Origin: Molanna angustata
Lineage: Eukaryota; Arthropoda; Insecta; Trichoptera; Molannidae
Assembly (NCBI GenBank): GCA_963576475.1
Contig: OY754964.1
Location: 9,091,986 to 9,155,985 of the forward strand
DNA: 64,000 nucleotides
Direction of reading: 5' to 3'
Shown: piece after piece, positions 22,370 to 35,640 of the stretch
How the letters are laid out: every line of letters starts with the position of its first letter
Numbering within the stretch: position 1 is the first letter of the stretch
Translations under genes and position numbers: made by a program
The notes under the pieces: generated by a model
Told to the model about the DNA's origin: nothing
The model's input: only the letters and a program-made list of their open reading frames with translations
The model's database searches: none

Positions 22370-24129
22370 TTAAGGCTCCCTGGTAGGTGCTGTCTGAAAT
22401 TATTAAAATACATATTTCGACTAGCAAATATGAAGTCAGTATAAAGTCTATCAAATGTCAAATGTTATCATGACGTAATTCATAATACCTACGCACTCTC
22501 TACATAATATCAGAAATTGATGAAAAAATTGAGAAATTGATGCAAAAATTACGCCTAAAAATTGTGAAATCCTCATAATTTTTTTTTGTAGATACCTACC
22601 GCATTTTATTTTATAATCAAATGTGCCTGCATAAATTACTTTATGAAATACTGTGTATATTTTTTTTTCTCCTGTTCCTTGATTTATTGTTTTTTTTAGT
22701 TTATTATATTTCTTTTCATTACACCTTTTTTAATTTTATTTCCGTTCATGTTTATACTTTTTTGATGAAAAAGTCCTTCACTTTAAATCAGTAAATAAAC
22801 AAATAAATAAATCATAGTCTTATCTTTTTTTCACAGAAATAAAAAAGGACATTAAATAATTAAGAATACAAAATGAATTAATTCAATATTATCGCCAATT
22901 TAAAGTATTGACACTTGTGTATTTCATAGTATTGGAGTGTACAATTCAATACAGTGAAGGTACCTACATTGAATTGTGAATTATTTTATTTTTTTTATAA
23001 ATTAATGTATCGTTAAAACAACTACAAAAAAATATTGAAGGTACATATTGTAAACATCCAACACTCAATAATTCCATATAGGATGATTTATTTTATATTT
23101 TTTACAAATAGGGACCTATCAATAATAATATCCAAGTGATATTAACATGTCCATTTTGATGGATAAAGATAATGGTGAGGTGTATATGTTGATATAGCTA
23201 ATGTCACTTAATTTATTGACAATGATCCTTCAACACAGAAAGCTTCTGAATCTCCTCGCGCGACAAAACACGATAATTTGTGGACACGACCTTAAATATT
23301 TAATGGGCGCGTGTGGAATATTTCTCCAACGGAAGATAATGGTGATCGAAACATATTTATTTATTAGAAATTTGAATACGACGAAGCAACACCTTTAATT
23401 TTTTCGGTGCTCGCGTTGTTTATTTTGTAAAATTAGTTAAAAAAAATGGCCTCAACATAATCGAATTCCTCTTCTAACAGACAGAAATAATATTGTTTTT
23501 TTAAACTTCTAATGATATTCTATTTTTTATATTTAAAATTACGTTCGTTATGTATCCTTTAATCACACCTACTGTTATATATAAAACAAGATAAACTGGT
23601 CTATAATAATTGATTTCTTTTCACAAAACGATCATTTTGCTTGGTTGCCTATTCAGAAGCAGCTAATGTGTAATTTTCTAGTTTGCATATTTTTTTTATT
23701 GATTCGAAATAAAATATAACAATAAATCAATTTACAAATACTTGTTTGCTGTGTTTTTTATATTTGTTTGTTAAGGTTAATTATTACGTTTTCTAATCAT
23801 ATTTACAATATTCAATTTATTTTTTTGTAATGTTGTATTACTTTATTGTATTATTTGTCCGCCACTTTGTTTATCATAATAAAAGTTTTTAATTATTATT
23901 AATATATATTATAATTCCTTCTATTCTAGTATATATCTGAATTGTTAATTTTTTTATTTTACATTTTGTCAACAGCTATGAAACTTTTTTACAAATAAAC
24001 ATTTTACATTTAAATAAAAAATGAATGATTTTCTGCGTTATGTACCTACATTATCAATAAAAAATATCTTCAATAGGCCAAAGAATCGTCTTGTAAAAAT
24101 TAATAAATTACAAAACGTTAAATAAATTC
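22370..24129. other. AT-rich intron, nothing recognised
   Basis: Long T- and A-runs, short TACCTAC motifs, no coding frame or dispersed repeat that I could match elsewhere in the window. Confidence 0.6.
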
Positions 24130-24262
24130 TGTGCTCGCGAGATATATTATCCTGCCACGACCGATTTCGTTCATCATACTATAGTATAAGCAGTTTTGCT
24201 TAGTTTAGGGAATGTATGAATGTATATGGAGATACTTGTTACAAGGACATATTTATTTTTTT
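24130..24262 (+). mobile_element. SINE family O, copy 2 (5'-truncated)
   Basis: Starts within the tRNA-like head (GTGCTCGCGAGATATATTAT) and continues CCTGCCACGACCGATTTCGT, TTAGTTTAGGGAATGTATGA and GATACTTGTTACAAGGACAT. Confidence 0.7.
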
Positions 24263-24327
24263 ATAAATAAAATATCACCTAAGTAATTGATTACTTTAAG
24301 ATTCATTTATATATGCTTCATTAAAAA

Positions 24328-24395
24328 TACTGCTGCCCATCTAGGTATACCTGTTCTAGGGCTAGCAGAGTACTTATTATTATATTTCATATTAT
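24328..24395 (+). mobile_element. Dispersed repeat family Q, copy 1
   Basis: ACTGCTGCCCATCTAGGTAT, then ACCTGTTCTAGGGCTAGCAG and TATTATTATATTTCA recur at 48.25 kb in the same orientation. Confidence 0.7.
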
Positions 24396-24411
24396 AATAT
24401 AACATATTAGT

Positions 24412-24500
24412 TCAGCCTTCATGGCTAAGTTGTTTATATATCTGACTCCTGAGTCAAAGTTCCCGGATTCGATTGCCGGTGGAGACACAGCATTTTGATG
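24412..24500 (+). mobile_element. tRNA-derived SINE head
   Basis: Contains an A-box-like TGGCTAAGTTG, an anticodon-arm-like inverted pair TGACTCCTGAGTCA and a B-box-like GGATTCGATTGCC with the spacing of a tRNA. Stem mismatches and an AT-rich 3' body make a SINE or a tRNA pseudogene more likely than a functional tRNA. Confidence 0.5.
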
Positions 24501-25784
24501 GTGTTTTCAGTCACTAAAATCAATCTCAATCACTAAAATCAAAATAACATTATTTAATTAGGATCTGCACATTTGAGAACAATTCACAAATGATGTAATA
24601 ATTGCGTTAGACTGCAAAAATGACTGATTGTTGTTAATATCTATAAATTTCGCTAAATCATCGTTCGTTCAATATTATTGATAACAGATTGATCAACGAA
24701 CCTTAAACGTAATGATAAATGTATTGGTCCAACAATAAGCGTGTTTGCCCCCATTAGAATTCAGACTAATGTATGTAAGTAAAATAGTAATTGTATTTGT
24801 ATACATTTCTGTATTAAAACTCCCGGTGCAGTTACGTCACACATAATAGGTAGGTACATAATTATGGTAGGTTTTTTTTCAAAATATCCTCAGTTTGTGT
24901 CAATATATATAGTCAATCGGTGGGTCGCAAAATATATGTGATACAAAACAATACGTATCTATTGCGTATTTTTTTATACTTGACAAACTCAAAGGATTCC
25001 ATTGAACCGATCAAAAATCCGATTTGTACGCGCTGCGTCTATGTGGACGCTCAATTATAATAAATAGAAACGACGACTGTAGGAAGAGTGGAGGTGTTTG
25101 CTTCTCTTTGTTTATTCTTCGGTAGCCATAACATGATGAAAACTTTACTACATAATCATCTTCTTAATGAGTTGGAAGAGTTATCGGTAAAAATCTTGAT
25201 AGATCACGCAAACAGCGCAAAATAAAATTTTGTTTTTTTTGTTTGGTTGGTACTCGTGCAAGCTGTTCCCCCACGCCGAAAAATTTTAAAATATTTGCCG
25301 AGTATTATGCTTTTGCCCTTCGATCATCAGGCTAGTATTACAAGATAATCATTGCCCCCAGTAAAATATCATTGAAATTAAAACTAGAGTTTTATTCGAT
25401 GTCACCATGGATTTTAACTAAATATGGTCCGTCCTAATAAATTAATCAGTTCAAGTTGAGAACGACTGCAGAGATCTACACGGATCCATTAATCATTAAT
25501 CTTTAGCCCACATACTACGCTATCTGGCGTGTGGCAGCGGGACTATGATGGATGATCGTGTTGTGTTCTCTCATTCACTGTGAACTCCTTCTCTTCAGCA
25601 GTAGGTAAACCTAATGCAGCAAAGCTGAAGGTAGGTACACCTCCCTGATCCTCGCCTAATATCACTTAGATACGGTGACAACCCTTTGAACTATTAATGC
25701 TAATGGAATACAATAAATATAATATTATTTAGGTACCTACATATGTTGAACAATATCGGCAGATGTGTTTAAATGGATCGCGCA

Positions 25785-26150
25785 TTTTTTTTTTTACAAA
25801 TCATATCTCAATAGATGAAGTTGGAATATATGTATATTTGAAGGAGAATCGGAAAATCAGGCACCTATTAGGACTTATGATCTGTCATAGGCTGGTTTAC
25901 GTAATCACTTTAAGCCATTGCACAACGTTCACCTTCTTCAACCCGGCCATTTCTTCCCATTATGTAGGGTCGGCGTTTCCTTCGAGTAAGTCTACCTCTT
26001 GCAATTATTTCACCAATTATGCCAAACTTTGATAATTCTATCATGTTGAATGACAAAATCTTAAATACGTGAAATTAAGGTGAATACACCGTCGCCATCT
26101 ATGGAACTAAAATTGAACTTCTTTCTAATGTCATCTATTGAAAAATTGGT
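25785..26150 (-). mobile_element. Dispersed repeat family A, copy 3, A-tailed and interrupted
   Basis: Reverse-strand copy. At its 3' end (25785-25795) there is an oligo-A tract on the minus strand, which suggests retroposition. It is interrupted by an ~81-bp insertion at 25934-26014 flanked by TTCACC. Confidence 0.7.
25934..26014. mobile_element. Small nested insertion in repeat A copy 3
   Basis: An 81-bp GC-richer block splits the repeat precisely between GTTCACC and AATTATGCC and is flanked by a 6-bp TTCACC duplication. It contains TGTAGGGTCGGCGTTTCC. The element was not identified. Confidence 0.5.
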
Positions 26151-27219
26151 TCGTTAATAATATATATTCGTAATTGTAATCATTCGAGGTCATAATTCAA
26201 TGATTAAAAAATATAATTATAATTTTAAAAGCGCCGTTTGATGATTCAGTATCATTCAAGGGCGCCGATATTTCGGTCTTATGTTGCTTTACTAAGCAAA
26301 GCTTTTTTCAGTCGTTTAGAGAAAAGTGCTCCTGATTTGAGCACTGCGAACACCTGGAGGCTGTATATTCGACTTTACAGAACCACTCACAATACCAAAG
26401 CATCGATCATCGAATGCCACCTTTTTGTCTCTGTTAACTCTTTTAGAGAGTTGTTACTCTATTATCAAGAAGACCTGAGTGTGAGATGCCTCCAGGAGAG
26501 CTCTTTTCTCTGACACAGCTCTCGAACGTATGTACATATTATGGCGCTAGGTTATTCAAGGCATAACATGCTTGATATAAAGTAAAATATTATCAATAAA
26601 TGTATTTTTTTAAATAATAGAATAACATTTAAAAACTCAAAGTTATTTCTAAACTAATTCTTACGAAACGACATTTAATTTGCTATATCAAACAATTTTA
26701 TACAGTAAATTAAGACTATAAAAATGCACACAACGTTTTATATATAATTTTTTTTTATTTGAATAGCTTATAGTTTTTACTAACGTTATATCGCCTGGGA
26801 GAGTATTGAAGTATTCAGTGACGAGATCATTAGTGCATTAATCAACAAAAAATGCACTGTGCGCTCAGTCAAATAATTAAAAGTGAGCTTTGAACAAAAA
26901 TATAATCTGTACATGGTTAAAAAAATGTGCATTTATTTAGATATAATATTTTCAGTCACTCCTTTGCTAGTTGGTATGAAAATGATGAACACAGAATCAC
27001 CCCCCGTTTATTTAATGGCTTGACAATCCCTTCACACCGCGTGACAAACCAAATATTAGTAAAGGGTGAACAATACAAAAGAGTTAAATATCGCCAATAA
27101 AAGTTATTATGCAATTGGAAAAATACATTTATTTCATATCTCTCAATCATACGCTACAGGGTGATCGTAAAATTATTAGACATTTTGATAGTCAATTCAA
27201 TTTGTAGGTACAAATCTCA

Positions 27220-27795
27220 TAATGCAAATGGATGAAGAGACCTTGGGTCACTCATCTATCAAAATATAGGAAGTGCAGCAGATCTTAACCACATAATAAG
27301 TGTGGAATGAATGAGGTTAAGATCAATGTCGGGAGTCCTATGCGATCCAAAAATGCCAGCAAAGTTGAAAGGAATAGTGTACCAGACAATCGTCAAACCG
27401 GCACTCCTCTATGACTCCGAATACTGGACAATGTACAACTCCTACTATAGGCAACTGAAAACTGCTGAGATGGGCAGCTGAAGTGATTTTACAGGACAAA
27501 ATAAAAAGTTCACGCATTCATGGAAGCCTGACAGTTAAGATGGTACGTTCACATTGAACGCAGACCGCCAGATCACATGGTAAACCAAGCAATCTCCATG
27601 GATCTCCCTTGACTTACATCCAGAGGAAGAACCAAAGAATTCCTGGATCGTGCAAAGACGAAACCAACTGCAGAGACACGGCCTAGGTGACATAGTACAG
27701 GACAGAAGAACCTATAATTTAAGGACGAGGAGAGCTGACCCCAACAGTCGGCACAGACAAAGAGTTGGGATATAGCAAGGGAGAAGTGCGGGTAT
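27220..27795 (+). pseudogene. LINE ORF2 remnant (RT C-terminal part and tail), many frame breaks
   Basis: Pieces in changing frames read SMTGVLCDPKMPAKLKG, VYQTIVKPALLYDSEYWT, then QLKTAEM, and later DH.VNQA.S and RRNQLQRHGL with R+ADPNSR. They correspond in order to the end of the RT domain and the C-terminal tail of an insect RTE-like LINE (typically CPKMP.KLKGK.Y+T..RPA.LYG.ECW). Several stops show it is long dead. The clade is inferred. Confidence 0.8.
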
Positions 27796-27931
27796 GAATC
27801 CATTATGATATAGATAAAAAATCTTAAAAATAGTATAATGATAAAAAATGTTTTTTTCAACAATTAATATAGCTGGAGTCTTTCCATTGTGACGACTGCG
27901 AATTGGCATAATTCAATAGTATGTTATTATG

Positions 27932-27998
27932 GTACGTTGTAAAGACAGAATAAGTGTGTGGCGCTCAGTTCTTTCTTCCTACACCAAGAATGTGGACA
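27932..27998 (+). mobile_element. LINE family F, 3' tail only
   Basis: GTGTGTGGCGCTCAGTTCTT, TCTTCCTACACCAAGAATGTG resembles the family F ending. Confidence 0.5.
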
Positions 27999-28549
27999 TT
28001 GTGTATATGTACCTATGTACCTTTCTAAAATGATGTTATACGTCTGTTGTGGTATAATCTATTCTAAAATGTTCATCAAATGTGAGAAATAATTTATAAT
28101 TCAGAACTAGGTAATCTTTAAAAATCTTCACCATCTATTTTTGATACAGAATTTTTGTATTCAAAATAGGTATGTATATTTTTTAATTATTCTTCAGCAT
28201 ACTTTAAATTAAAACAATTTTCATTTTCGTTTCAGTTTTCGGATTAACGTTCTTTTATATGTTGGCTCAGAATAATAAAACATATATTAAAATCTTTGCT
28301 TAAAGTCACCCTAGTAGATATGTATCTAAACTGTCAAACAATTAAACCAAACCGAAGAGAAACACATCAAAGCGAAAAAAGTATCGGTTTGCACATTTCA
28401 TTGTAGGCACTTTATATTAATGTCTTTTTTTTTAAATAAGACATTTTAATTTTACAAATTATTTTGATACACAATAAAATCATCGCGGACAATTTGTGGT
28501 AGTTTATAATAAATTTGAATCATTCTTTAAATTTAGTTCGTTTCAAACA

Positions 28550-28865
28550 AGGTGTATGTAACACATCAATCCAACTATCGATGGCGATATTATATAGGTA
28601 TAGTTGAAGAATACATACCAAACTAATTGAATAATTTGAGATGTTTTGTTTTCTATACAAAACATGTATATCAGAATAGGATAGTGTGGAGTTCAGTCCT
28701 TTTTTCCTACCCTGAATATGTAAACACGTTGATGGTGTGTAAATATTGAGTATCAAACTATTCAGAGTCCCCGTAGATATTGTGTATTCTTCGATACAAA
28801 TTGTATTAAACGATGTCGTTACTAAATTCAGTTTTTACAAAAAATGCTAAATGATTGTTATATAT
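28550..28865 (+). mobile_element. Dispersed repeat family B, copy 2
   Basis: Same orientation and block order as the copy at 6.0 kb: TCCAACTATCGATGGCGATA, CATACCAAACTA, TTCAGTCCTTTTTTCCTACC and AAACGATGTCGTTAC. The block GTCCTTTTTTCCTACCC...ATG resembles the LINE F tail. Confidence 0.75.
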
Positions 28866-28869
28866 GTAC

Positions 28870-30990
28870 ACATTGGTATTTAAAGAAATTCCGATTTCCA
28901 AATTAGTAGTCTATGAGATTAAGGCCTAATTTCCACTTGGCTGATGATCCCAACAATTTGAGGAGAGCTGATTGAAAACATTATGGCAACATGTCGTCAC
29001 GTCCTGTCATAAGCTTCATATTATATCACAATGAACATATTATTCCATTATATAATATACAATGTGTTATAAGGGATGAAGGGTTGCAGGGCACGCTTGC
29101 ATCAATATACAAGATAGGGTGGTTTCAAACTTGGACGAATCGGTACCTTCAATACATGGGAAAATTCAAAATTCACGACGGCGAAAATCACATTCATAAA
29201 TTGTCTAAAAAGTATAGTTCAATTGTAATTTGACAGTCATTTAGTTTATTTTGTCGTGTCAAGATTTGTCTATGTATTATTAACCTAGATATAAAAAACC
29301 AGTAATTATCGCGCATTATTATGTTTAAAATAGCAGAAAGATTCTATTGTTTCTGTAGCTCAATCGTATCAAAATGTTTTAACATTCTACATTTTCACGA
29401 AAGAAAGTATGTACCATACATTTTTTTATCTGCTTAACTTTTGTTAATATTTAATTCATAAAAAACTATTATACTGTAACCAAGTTATTTAACAGTCAAT
29501 ATTTTTTAATTGTTTCAACATTTTTTAAATGTTTCAATGTTTATGACCCCCTATTTTATTTTTTAGTACTTTTTATGTATGTATATTTTTATATTTATTT
29601 TGAGTATGTAGGAATTATTTGGACTATTTATTATATTTAATAAAATTCATTACCTCCATTTAGATCAAAATTTTGTTTTTGTAACCCCTTTTAGCGAGGT
29701 TTTTTATTATCTAATATATTTAATTTTTTTTTATCAATTAAACTTTTTTGTTAAAATGTATAAAAATATGTTTTCGTTAGAAAAAAGACATTGCTCATAT
29801 GCAGAGGATGCATGAATACAAATGACGCCATAAATATACACCAGGTAGGTACTCGATTTTTTCTGCCTGCTTAGTGAAGTTTTTTTTCATAAATATACTG
29901 TTGAATTTCTAATGTATACCTACCTAATTCAATTAAAATGTATTAAATATCTACCCTTAAATCTCTTTTAATTTGAACCCTGAAATGTATCTAATCTAGT
30001 CTTATCACTACTTCATTTACTTCGCATGATTTGAGGATTATATTTTGAAAGGGATTAAAATCAAATTCAGATAACTAATTCGTCACCACCCGACACGACA
30101 AACTGAACCGGTGATATATGTTTTTTTCAAACGAGTTTCGGGTTATGTTTATAATCTATTCATTTGAAAAATATGAATCATATTATTCTTCTGTGTGTGA
30201 TTGACAAATCCTCATTGCGGGTGCACTGCGTCCAATGGCCATTGTGTACCAAAACATTTCCACCGACCCCTTGAGGAATTATTTTAAATTTCACAACCGA
30301 TCCTTTCATCGTGCAGTTAAATAAAACACGTGGATGATCAAGGGTTATAAAATAAATGTACATATTTAAACATAATAATTGCGAAACAAACAAAAAATAT
30401 GATTTCGTCAACACCGAAACTATGCAAGTTAAGTAAATATTTTGTTTTTAAATAAATATATCAATTTTTATCACAAATTATGTTTCCGCTAACGATTCGG
30501 TAGGTGCATGTAGGTACAAACAATGTCCTATTCTGATTAGTCTAAATTTATCCGTCTTTTATTCTAAAATTTTAGAACATTCCTATTTTAGTTCAAAAAG
30601 TTACTGAATAGTACTTAACGTTATAATACACATATTATGATGCACGGAATGAATGATACTGCGGATATTCAATATATTATTATTCTTTCGCGACAAGATT
30701 TCAAAAAAAGATAGTCAAGTCTTTGAATTAAGGTATTCAATCCAAATCAATATTTTTTTATCTTTTTTTATTTTTGCATTTATTCTCGGACAACTAACAG
30801 TTACTATGTCAAACAATATAATATTTTCACGATTACTAAAATGTCTATATATAACTTGAGTTGATTTTAATATAAACTGTTATGCTCGCACTTCAGTATT
30901 AAAACAGCATAAGTGAGAATCTTCTGGGTCTTATACAAATTTCCAATATTAATTTGCTAGTTTTCAATAACAATTAAAATAAATTGCAAA
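28870..30990. other. AT-rich intron, nothing firm
   Basis: No repeat matched elsewhere. Short open frames at 28991-29233 (+) and 30178-30414 (-) have no recognisable domain. Confidence 0.55.
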
Positions 30991-30999
30991 TCGTGTCTT

Positions 31000-31240
31000 G
31001 TTGTCGACGGCATAATCCATAACTTTGATAATTTCAAAGTTCAAATGAGATCTGTGTCCATTAAAAGCATCTGCGTTAGTCTATAAAATGACTTCAGAAG
31101 CTTTCAACCCTTGAAGAAGAGGAATTACAACCGCCTCCCGACATGGGACCGTCATTTCTTCCTTAGCATCATAAACACTTGGGAGTTCAAGATTTTCATT
31201 CGCTTCTTGGGAATCTCAAACTGTGGAAAACTCATCCTAT
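31000..31240 (-). pseudogene. Degenerate transposase-like coding remnant
   Basis: One minus-strand frame reads for about 80 codons with a single internal stop: NLELPSVYDAKEEMTVP, CREAVVIPLLQGLKASEVIL, stop, then NADAFNGHRSHLNFEIIKVM and DYAVDNKTRF. The segment FNGH+SHLNFEII..DYA.DN resembles the central block of pogo/Tigger-type DDE transposases (LDGH.SH...E.I.YA..N). Homology is from memory only. It could equally be another transposon protein. No flanking inverted repeats were seen. Confidence 0.4.
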
Positions 31241-31244
31241 TCCT

Positions 31245-33125
31245 CATATTATATTACAAATTACCTTAAAGACTTAATTTCTAGAAAATGTTGTATGTGA
31301 AAAAGAAATCGTAAATTTAAATCTCTTCTTTTGAACAAAATCACAACAAACGTTTCAGTGAATTACTACAAAGTTAATTATATAAATAAAAAAAAAAAAA
31401 AAGTTTTGTGACATTCAACCATAAATGAATAGGTACCATAAAAATATAATATTTTTTTTCAGTACATCTTTACTTCACCATTCTTACGATGTTCCAAAAG
31501 TGAATCCAGTATCTTTCAGCCAGGTAACAATGAATGATATATCATTTTTTTGTTTATTTCAGTATTTTATATTCATTAATAAATTTCAAAAGAAATTAAT
31601 ATTAAAGGTAGTATGTCAAAAGAAAATACCAAAAATGGTGTTCTTTTTTCTCAACCAAACCCCTATCGATTTACAATAATCGAATCAACAAAAATAAAAC
31701 TAATTGCACATCAATATATTATACTCACATAAAATATTGTTTCTCTAAGTTTATGAAACTTTAGAAAAAAAATAATGTTTTCGTCGTTTTAAAAAATCAA
31801 ACAAAATTGACAATATGTATATTATAGAACCACTGTAATATTCAATAAATAAGTATGTACATGGTGATCCGAAGCATTCCTTTATTATTTTATAATTGTC
31901 CAAGTTTTAGTTGAGAAGGGATATTACATTATTATGATGCCAACACAGTCAAATTGGCAAAAAGCTGTGAGTGAAACACCAGCCCCAATATTTACTGCAG
32001 ATGTTACATCCAATCGTTATATCTAAGATATATATTTATGCCACTTGTGACGAGTTTAGCAAGACCATTGGCAAGTTATTCAATTACATTAACTAAATTA
32101 TATCTGGTGCCGATGCTGTATCTACTTGTTTAGTTTATTAGATTGAACAATCCCTTCATCCATATTATATTTTTTTATTTTAATGTTTAGATAAATATTC
32201 ACTGTTAAAAACAAATTAAGAACGACTAGACTCAGAATATAATGGACCGCCAAGAAAAATTAACGCTTTTATGCAAAAAATATTACTACCTTAGATAAGA
32301 TTGCTGGTACACTAAGAAAAATACGATTCATGCCATACAGAGAGAAAAATAAAAAAATATTGAAGATTTTTTAAATGGAATACTGGTTCATAAATCAATG
32401 ATTTTTCTATGAATGGCTTTTATACTAACCTATCCTAACATGATTCCTATCAAACGAGTATTTTTGACGTCAGTCTTAAAATGAACTTCCTTTTGATGAC
32501 GATTTCCTGTGAAATTAAATATACAAAAATAAGCCTGGTCCTAACTACATCGGACATTCAGCAACAATTTAGCTATGGGCTGCTGACGCAAGCTGCTCCG
32601 ATCAAAACTATACGAAAAATCTGATAAAAAAATTGTATTAAAATTAACTATACGCAGATGTGACGCACTGATTGAAAGCAAAGGAAAAAATGTATCAGTT
32701 TATCAACACAGGAAAACCCTATCAATACCGATCTCTACTTGTTTCTATTATTAAAACAATTAATTATTTTTCAATATATTTTACGTCATTGTGAAACAAT
32801 GATCTTACGACTTCCTAATATAGTCATGAAGGAAAATTATCAGTGATTTAGTCAATATCAACGAAACATTATAACGTTTTTTTTTATGTGATTAATAATA
32901 TTTACCGATTAAATTTAAATCTACAATAAATATATTGATTAGAGGACTACTTATTACAATTTTATTAATTGTAATATTTTACCCATTATTATTTGATATA
33001 ACTATTTCTAATGTTTTAAACTAATTCCTCGTTATAACAGAGCAATTTGAAATGAACAAAAATATAAAAAAGTGAATTATAAAGTTACTGAAAAAAACTA
33101 ATAATAGTGTCAAGATACTCATTAA
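31245..33125. other. AT-rich intron, nothing recognised
   Basis: No coding frame, no matching repeat and no structured element seen. Confidence 0.55.
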
Positions 33126-33129
33126 GGCT

Positions 33130-33303
33130 GTGTTTCTCGAACAAAGATTAATGTAAAAGTATAGTTAAAATACTTTGATTTCATAAAATTGTTCAAAGCT
33201 TTTTTGGTTGTTTCATTGAAATCTAATAAACGACGCATTTTGAATAATTTTATGAAATCAAAGTATTCTAACTATAGATAATATTACCTACTGATACTTT
33301 TGT
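33130..33303. mobile_element. Hairpin element with 37-bp inverted repeats
   Basis: The segment 33161-33197 (ATAGTTAAAATACTTTGATT...) and 33238-33274 are inverted copies with two mismatches. The outer flanks also pair loosely. It looks like a small MITE. Confidence 0.75.
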
Positions 33304-33929
33304 TGAACCAACCCAACCTAAGAATTTCAAGCAGTAATATGGTGACAAAACTTCTAAAAAATCGGTGACAAACATATGTGCATGCTCCACACACTCCTTT
33401 AATTACGCCTCCAACTGAATGTTTCAAACGCAATAATCGATCTTTTAATGCATTGTGTTGCGTAAATGAATCACAAAAATATATTAGTACGTTTAAATGA
33501 CAAGTTTTAAATGCTCATTGCGAAATTGTTGTATAAAAATGACAAATAGATCTGTAGATAGATTAGTGAAAGTGAGGAGCTGTCGATATAATCTGATTTA
33601 ATGTGTCAATGTGGATAGTCTATAACTAACTGCTGTCCACTCTACATTCTACATTCTGTCGTGAGATGCCTATTCTACAATACCGTATTCAAAAGATACA
33701 AATCAAAACGTGTATAGGTATTATTAGTAATAGATAAATTGTACTTTATCAATATGCCGATATGACGATGTGGATATTTTGTCCGTCAAACTTTAGACGG
33801 AGAATTAGGAAAGCATAGAATAAACAAGACTAATCTTTTGAAATTTATAAACACACCTTTTCAGTAAGAGTGCGGTAAATATTACAGTAGAAGCTAGACA
33901 GACCTCTAATTTATGTATGTCTTGGGATA

Positions 33930-34223
33930 ATTTCAATTTTCTGAATTATTAGAAATATATTCAATAAGAACAGTCATATGAATATTTTTTGGCAAGGATT
34001 TTATTGACTTTCTTTTATGTGGCGCTTTTCCCAGATCAATATTTAGCAATATATAACCAAATAATGAATTAGATGTGGTATTATTTGATTGCAACAACAA
34101 AAGTTTTGCACAGATTTTTAAATCTTTTGTATTTCCAGATCGATCCAAAACGATTGTTGAAGAAAAATCTACCACAACGCATTTTGGCTTATCGATTCCA
34201 TCCACAGGGCAATTAATTTGAGT
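33930..34223 (-). pseudogene. Unidentified coding-like fragment
   Basis: A minus-strand frame of about 95 codons reads INCPVDGIDKPKCVVVDFSS, continues with a lysine-rich middle (KAPHKRKSIKSLPKNIHMTV) and ends SNNSEN before a stop. Amino-acid composition is more protein-like than that of the other intronic frames. The P.DG..KP..VV.DFS start resembles a segment found in some transposon-encoded proteins, but I cannot name the family. There is no splice context supporting a host exon. Confidence 0.35.
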
Positions 34224-35520
34224 TAGTGTTTATTTTTCTAGTGCATAAATATGAATTTTTCAATATTGATTAACCTGATAAGCCAAACCGCCAAATTTTC
34301 TATTTTAGAACTCAATAAACTTTATATTATTTGAGCCCATCATGTATGATGTACCTACATCAAATGCAAAAATCGTTAATGTTTGGGGTTGTCCAGGAAT
34401 AATGATTTAGAAACTATTTTTTGTTAAAATAATATCTGACCCTTAGGTGAGACAATTAGTATTCGATCACAGAGCCCTCTAGATAATGTATTTAGAATTT
34501 ATCATATGGTATGATCGTGACTTGATTACATAAACTTAAATAAGTAGGTAACCACCTGCAATTTCAGGGGTTGTACAGTTGTTCTAAAAATGCCAAAGAT
34601 GCTTAACAAAATTATTTGATTCAACTATAACATGAAAATTCATACCATAATGTTATTACTATTAAAAGAGCTTTTAAAAGTTTTAGTTACGTGCTTTTTC
34701 TTTATTTTATTTTATTTTATTTAAACCTAACAAACATACAGTCATACAAACAAATATTACAGCAAATTCAATTTTAACAATATATCATAGACCAATTTTC
34801 TTTGCGTATATTACATTATCTTTTTAAGCTGCACAGTGTAAAACAAATTAATGTATATTCAAATGAATGAAGTTGCTCTTATTAAACCTATGTTTTTTTA
34901 AAGTAAACTCGATTTTTTTACCGTTTTACACCACTATCACTAAACTCAGGAAACCCTAAAGAATCATTTTATTTAGTTGTTATTTTTTGATATAATTTTT
35001 TAATATAAATTAGAAGATTCTATATATTTTTTTATTTATTATCTAATATACAAATTTACAATAAGTGAAGTTTGGGGGCTTCGAAGTTACAAATATTTTG
35101 CAACCATTATGTGTCAGTAACAACATCGTTATTTAATAATAGTTAGAAAGGAGTGGGGTTGGCAGAGAGTGCACAACGCCAGATGACGCCGTCACGCTTT
35201 GATTGCGTCACGTCGTTCGATTGATATCACTGAAGTCACTCCACCACTAAACTACAATAACAGGGCGTCAAACCCAACCTACATCAAAATCTATAGAACA
35301 CTTTAGTATGAAAACCTAATTAGACAAATCAATTAGTTATATCGTATTTTATAGAACAAAAGATGAGAAATTGTAAATCACAATGAACCTATTGGTCGAA
35401 TAATGGCTACAAACATGTTTACCCGCAAATAACGCCGTTTTTTGATAAAAAGAACATTCCAAGGGCGCTCCTGCATCGTTATTGGTTGTGCGATACACAG
35501 TAGTCCTAAGTAAGTAATTT

Positions 35521-35640
35521 ACAGAAGACCTCAACATATATAAATTGTTCGATATTATTTACTGAATACCTCAAGATATATAAATTGTTCGATATTATTT
35601 ACTGAAGACCTCGGGATATATAAATTGTTCGATATTATAA
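35521..35640 (+). repeat. Tandem repeat, 40-bp unit, three copies
   Basis: Units start at about 35521, 35561 and 35601. Each contains GA(A/T)(G/T)ACCTC, ATATATAAATTGTTCGATAT and TA. The TATAAA-like word is thus present three times, but nothing indicates a promoter. Confidence 0.92.

Noticed and set aside
24412..24500. Functional tRNA gene
   Set aside because: The B-box deviates and the acceptor stem does not pair well. A SINE head or tRNA pseudogene is more likely.
26238..26513. 91-codon plus-strand frame next to repeat A copy 3
   Set aside because: No recognisable domain, and no splice sites or repeat match. Treated as chance.
30178..30414. Minus-strand frame with GGNVLVHNGH, considered as a FLYWCH-like finger
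   Set aside because: The following Cys/His pattern of FLYWCH is missing; the resemblance is limited to one strand.
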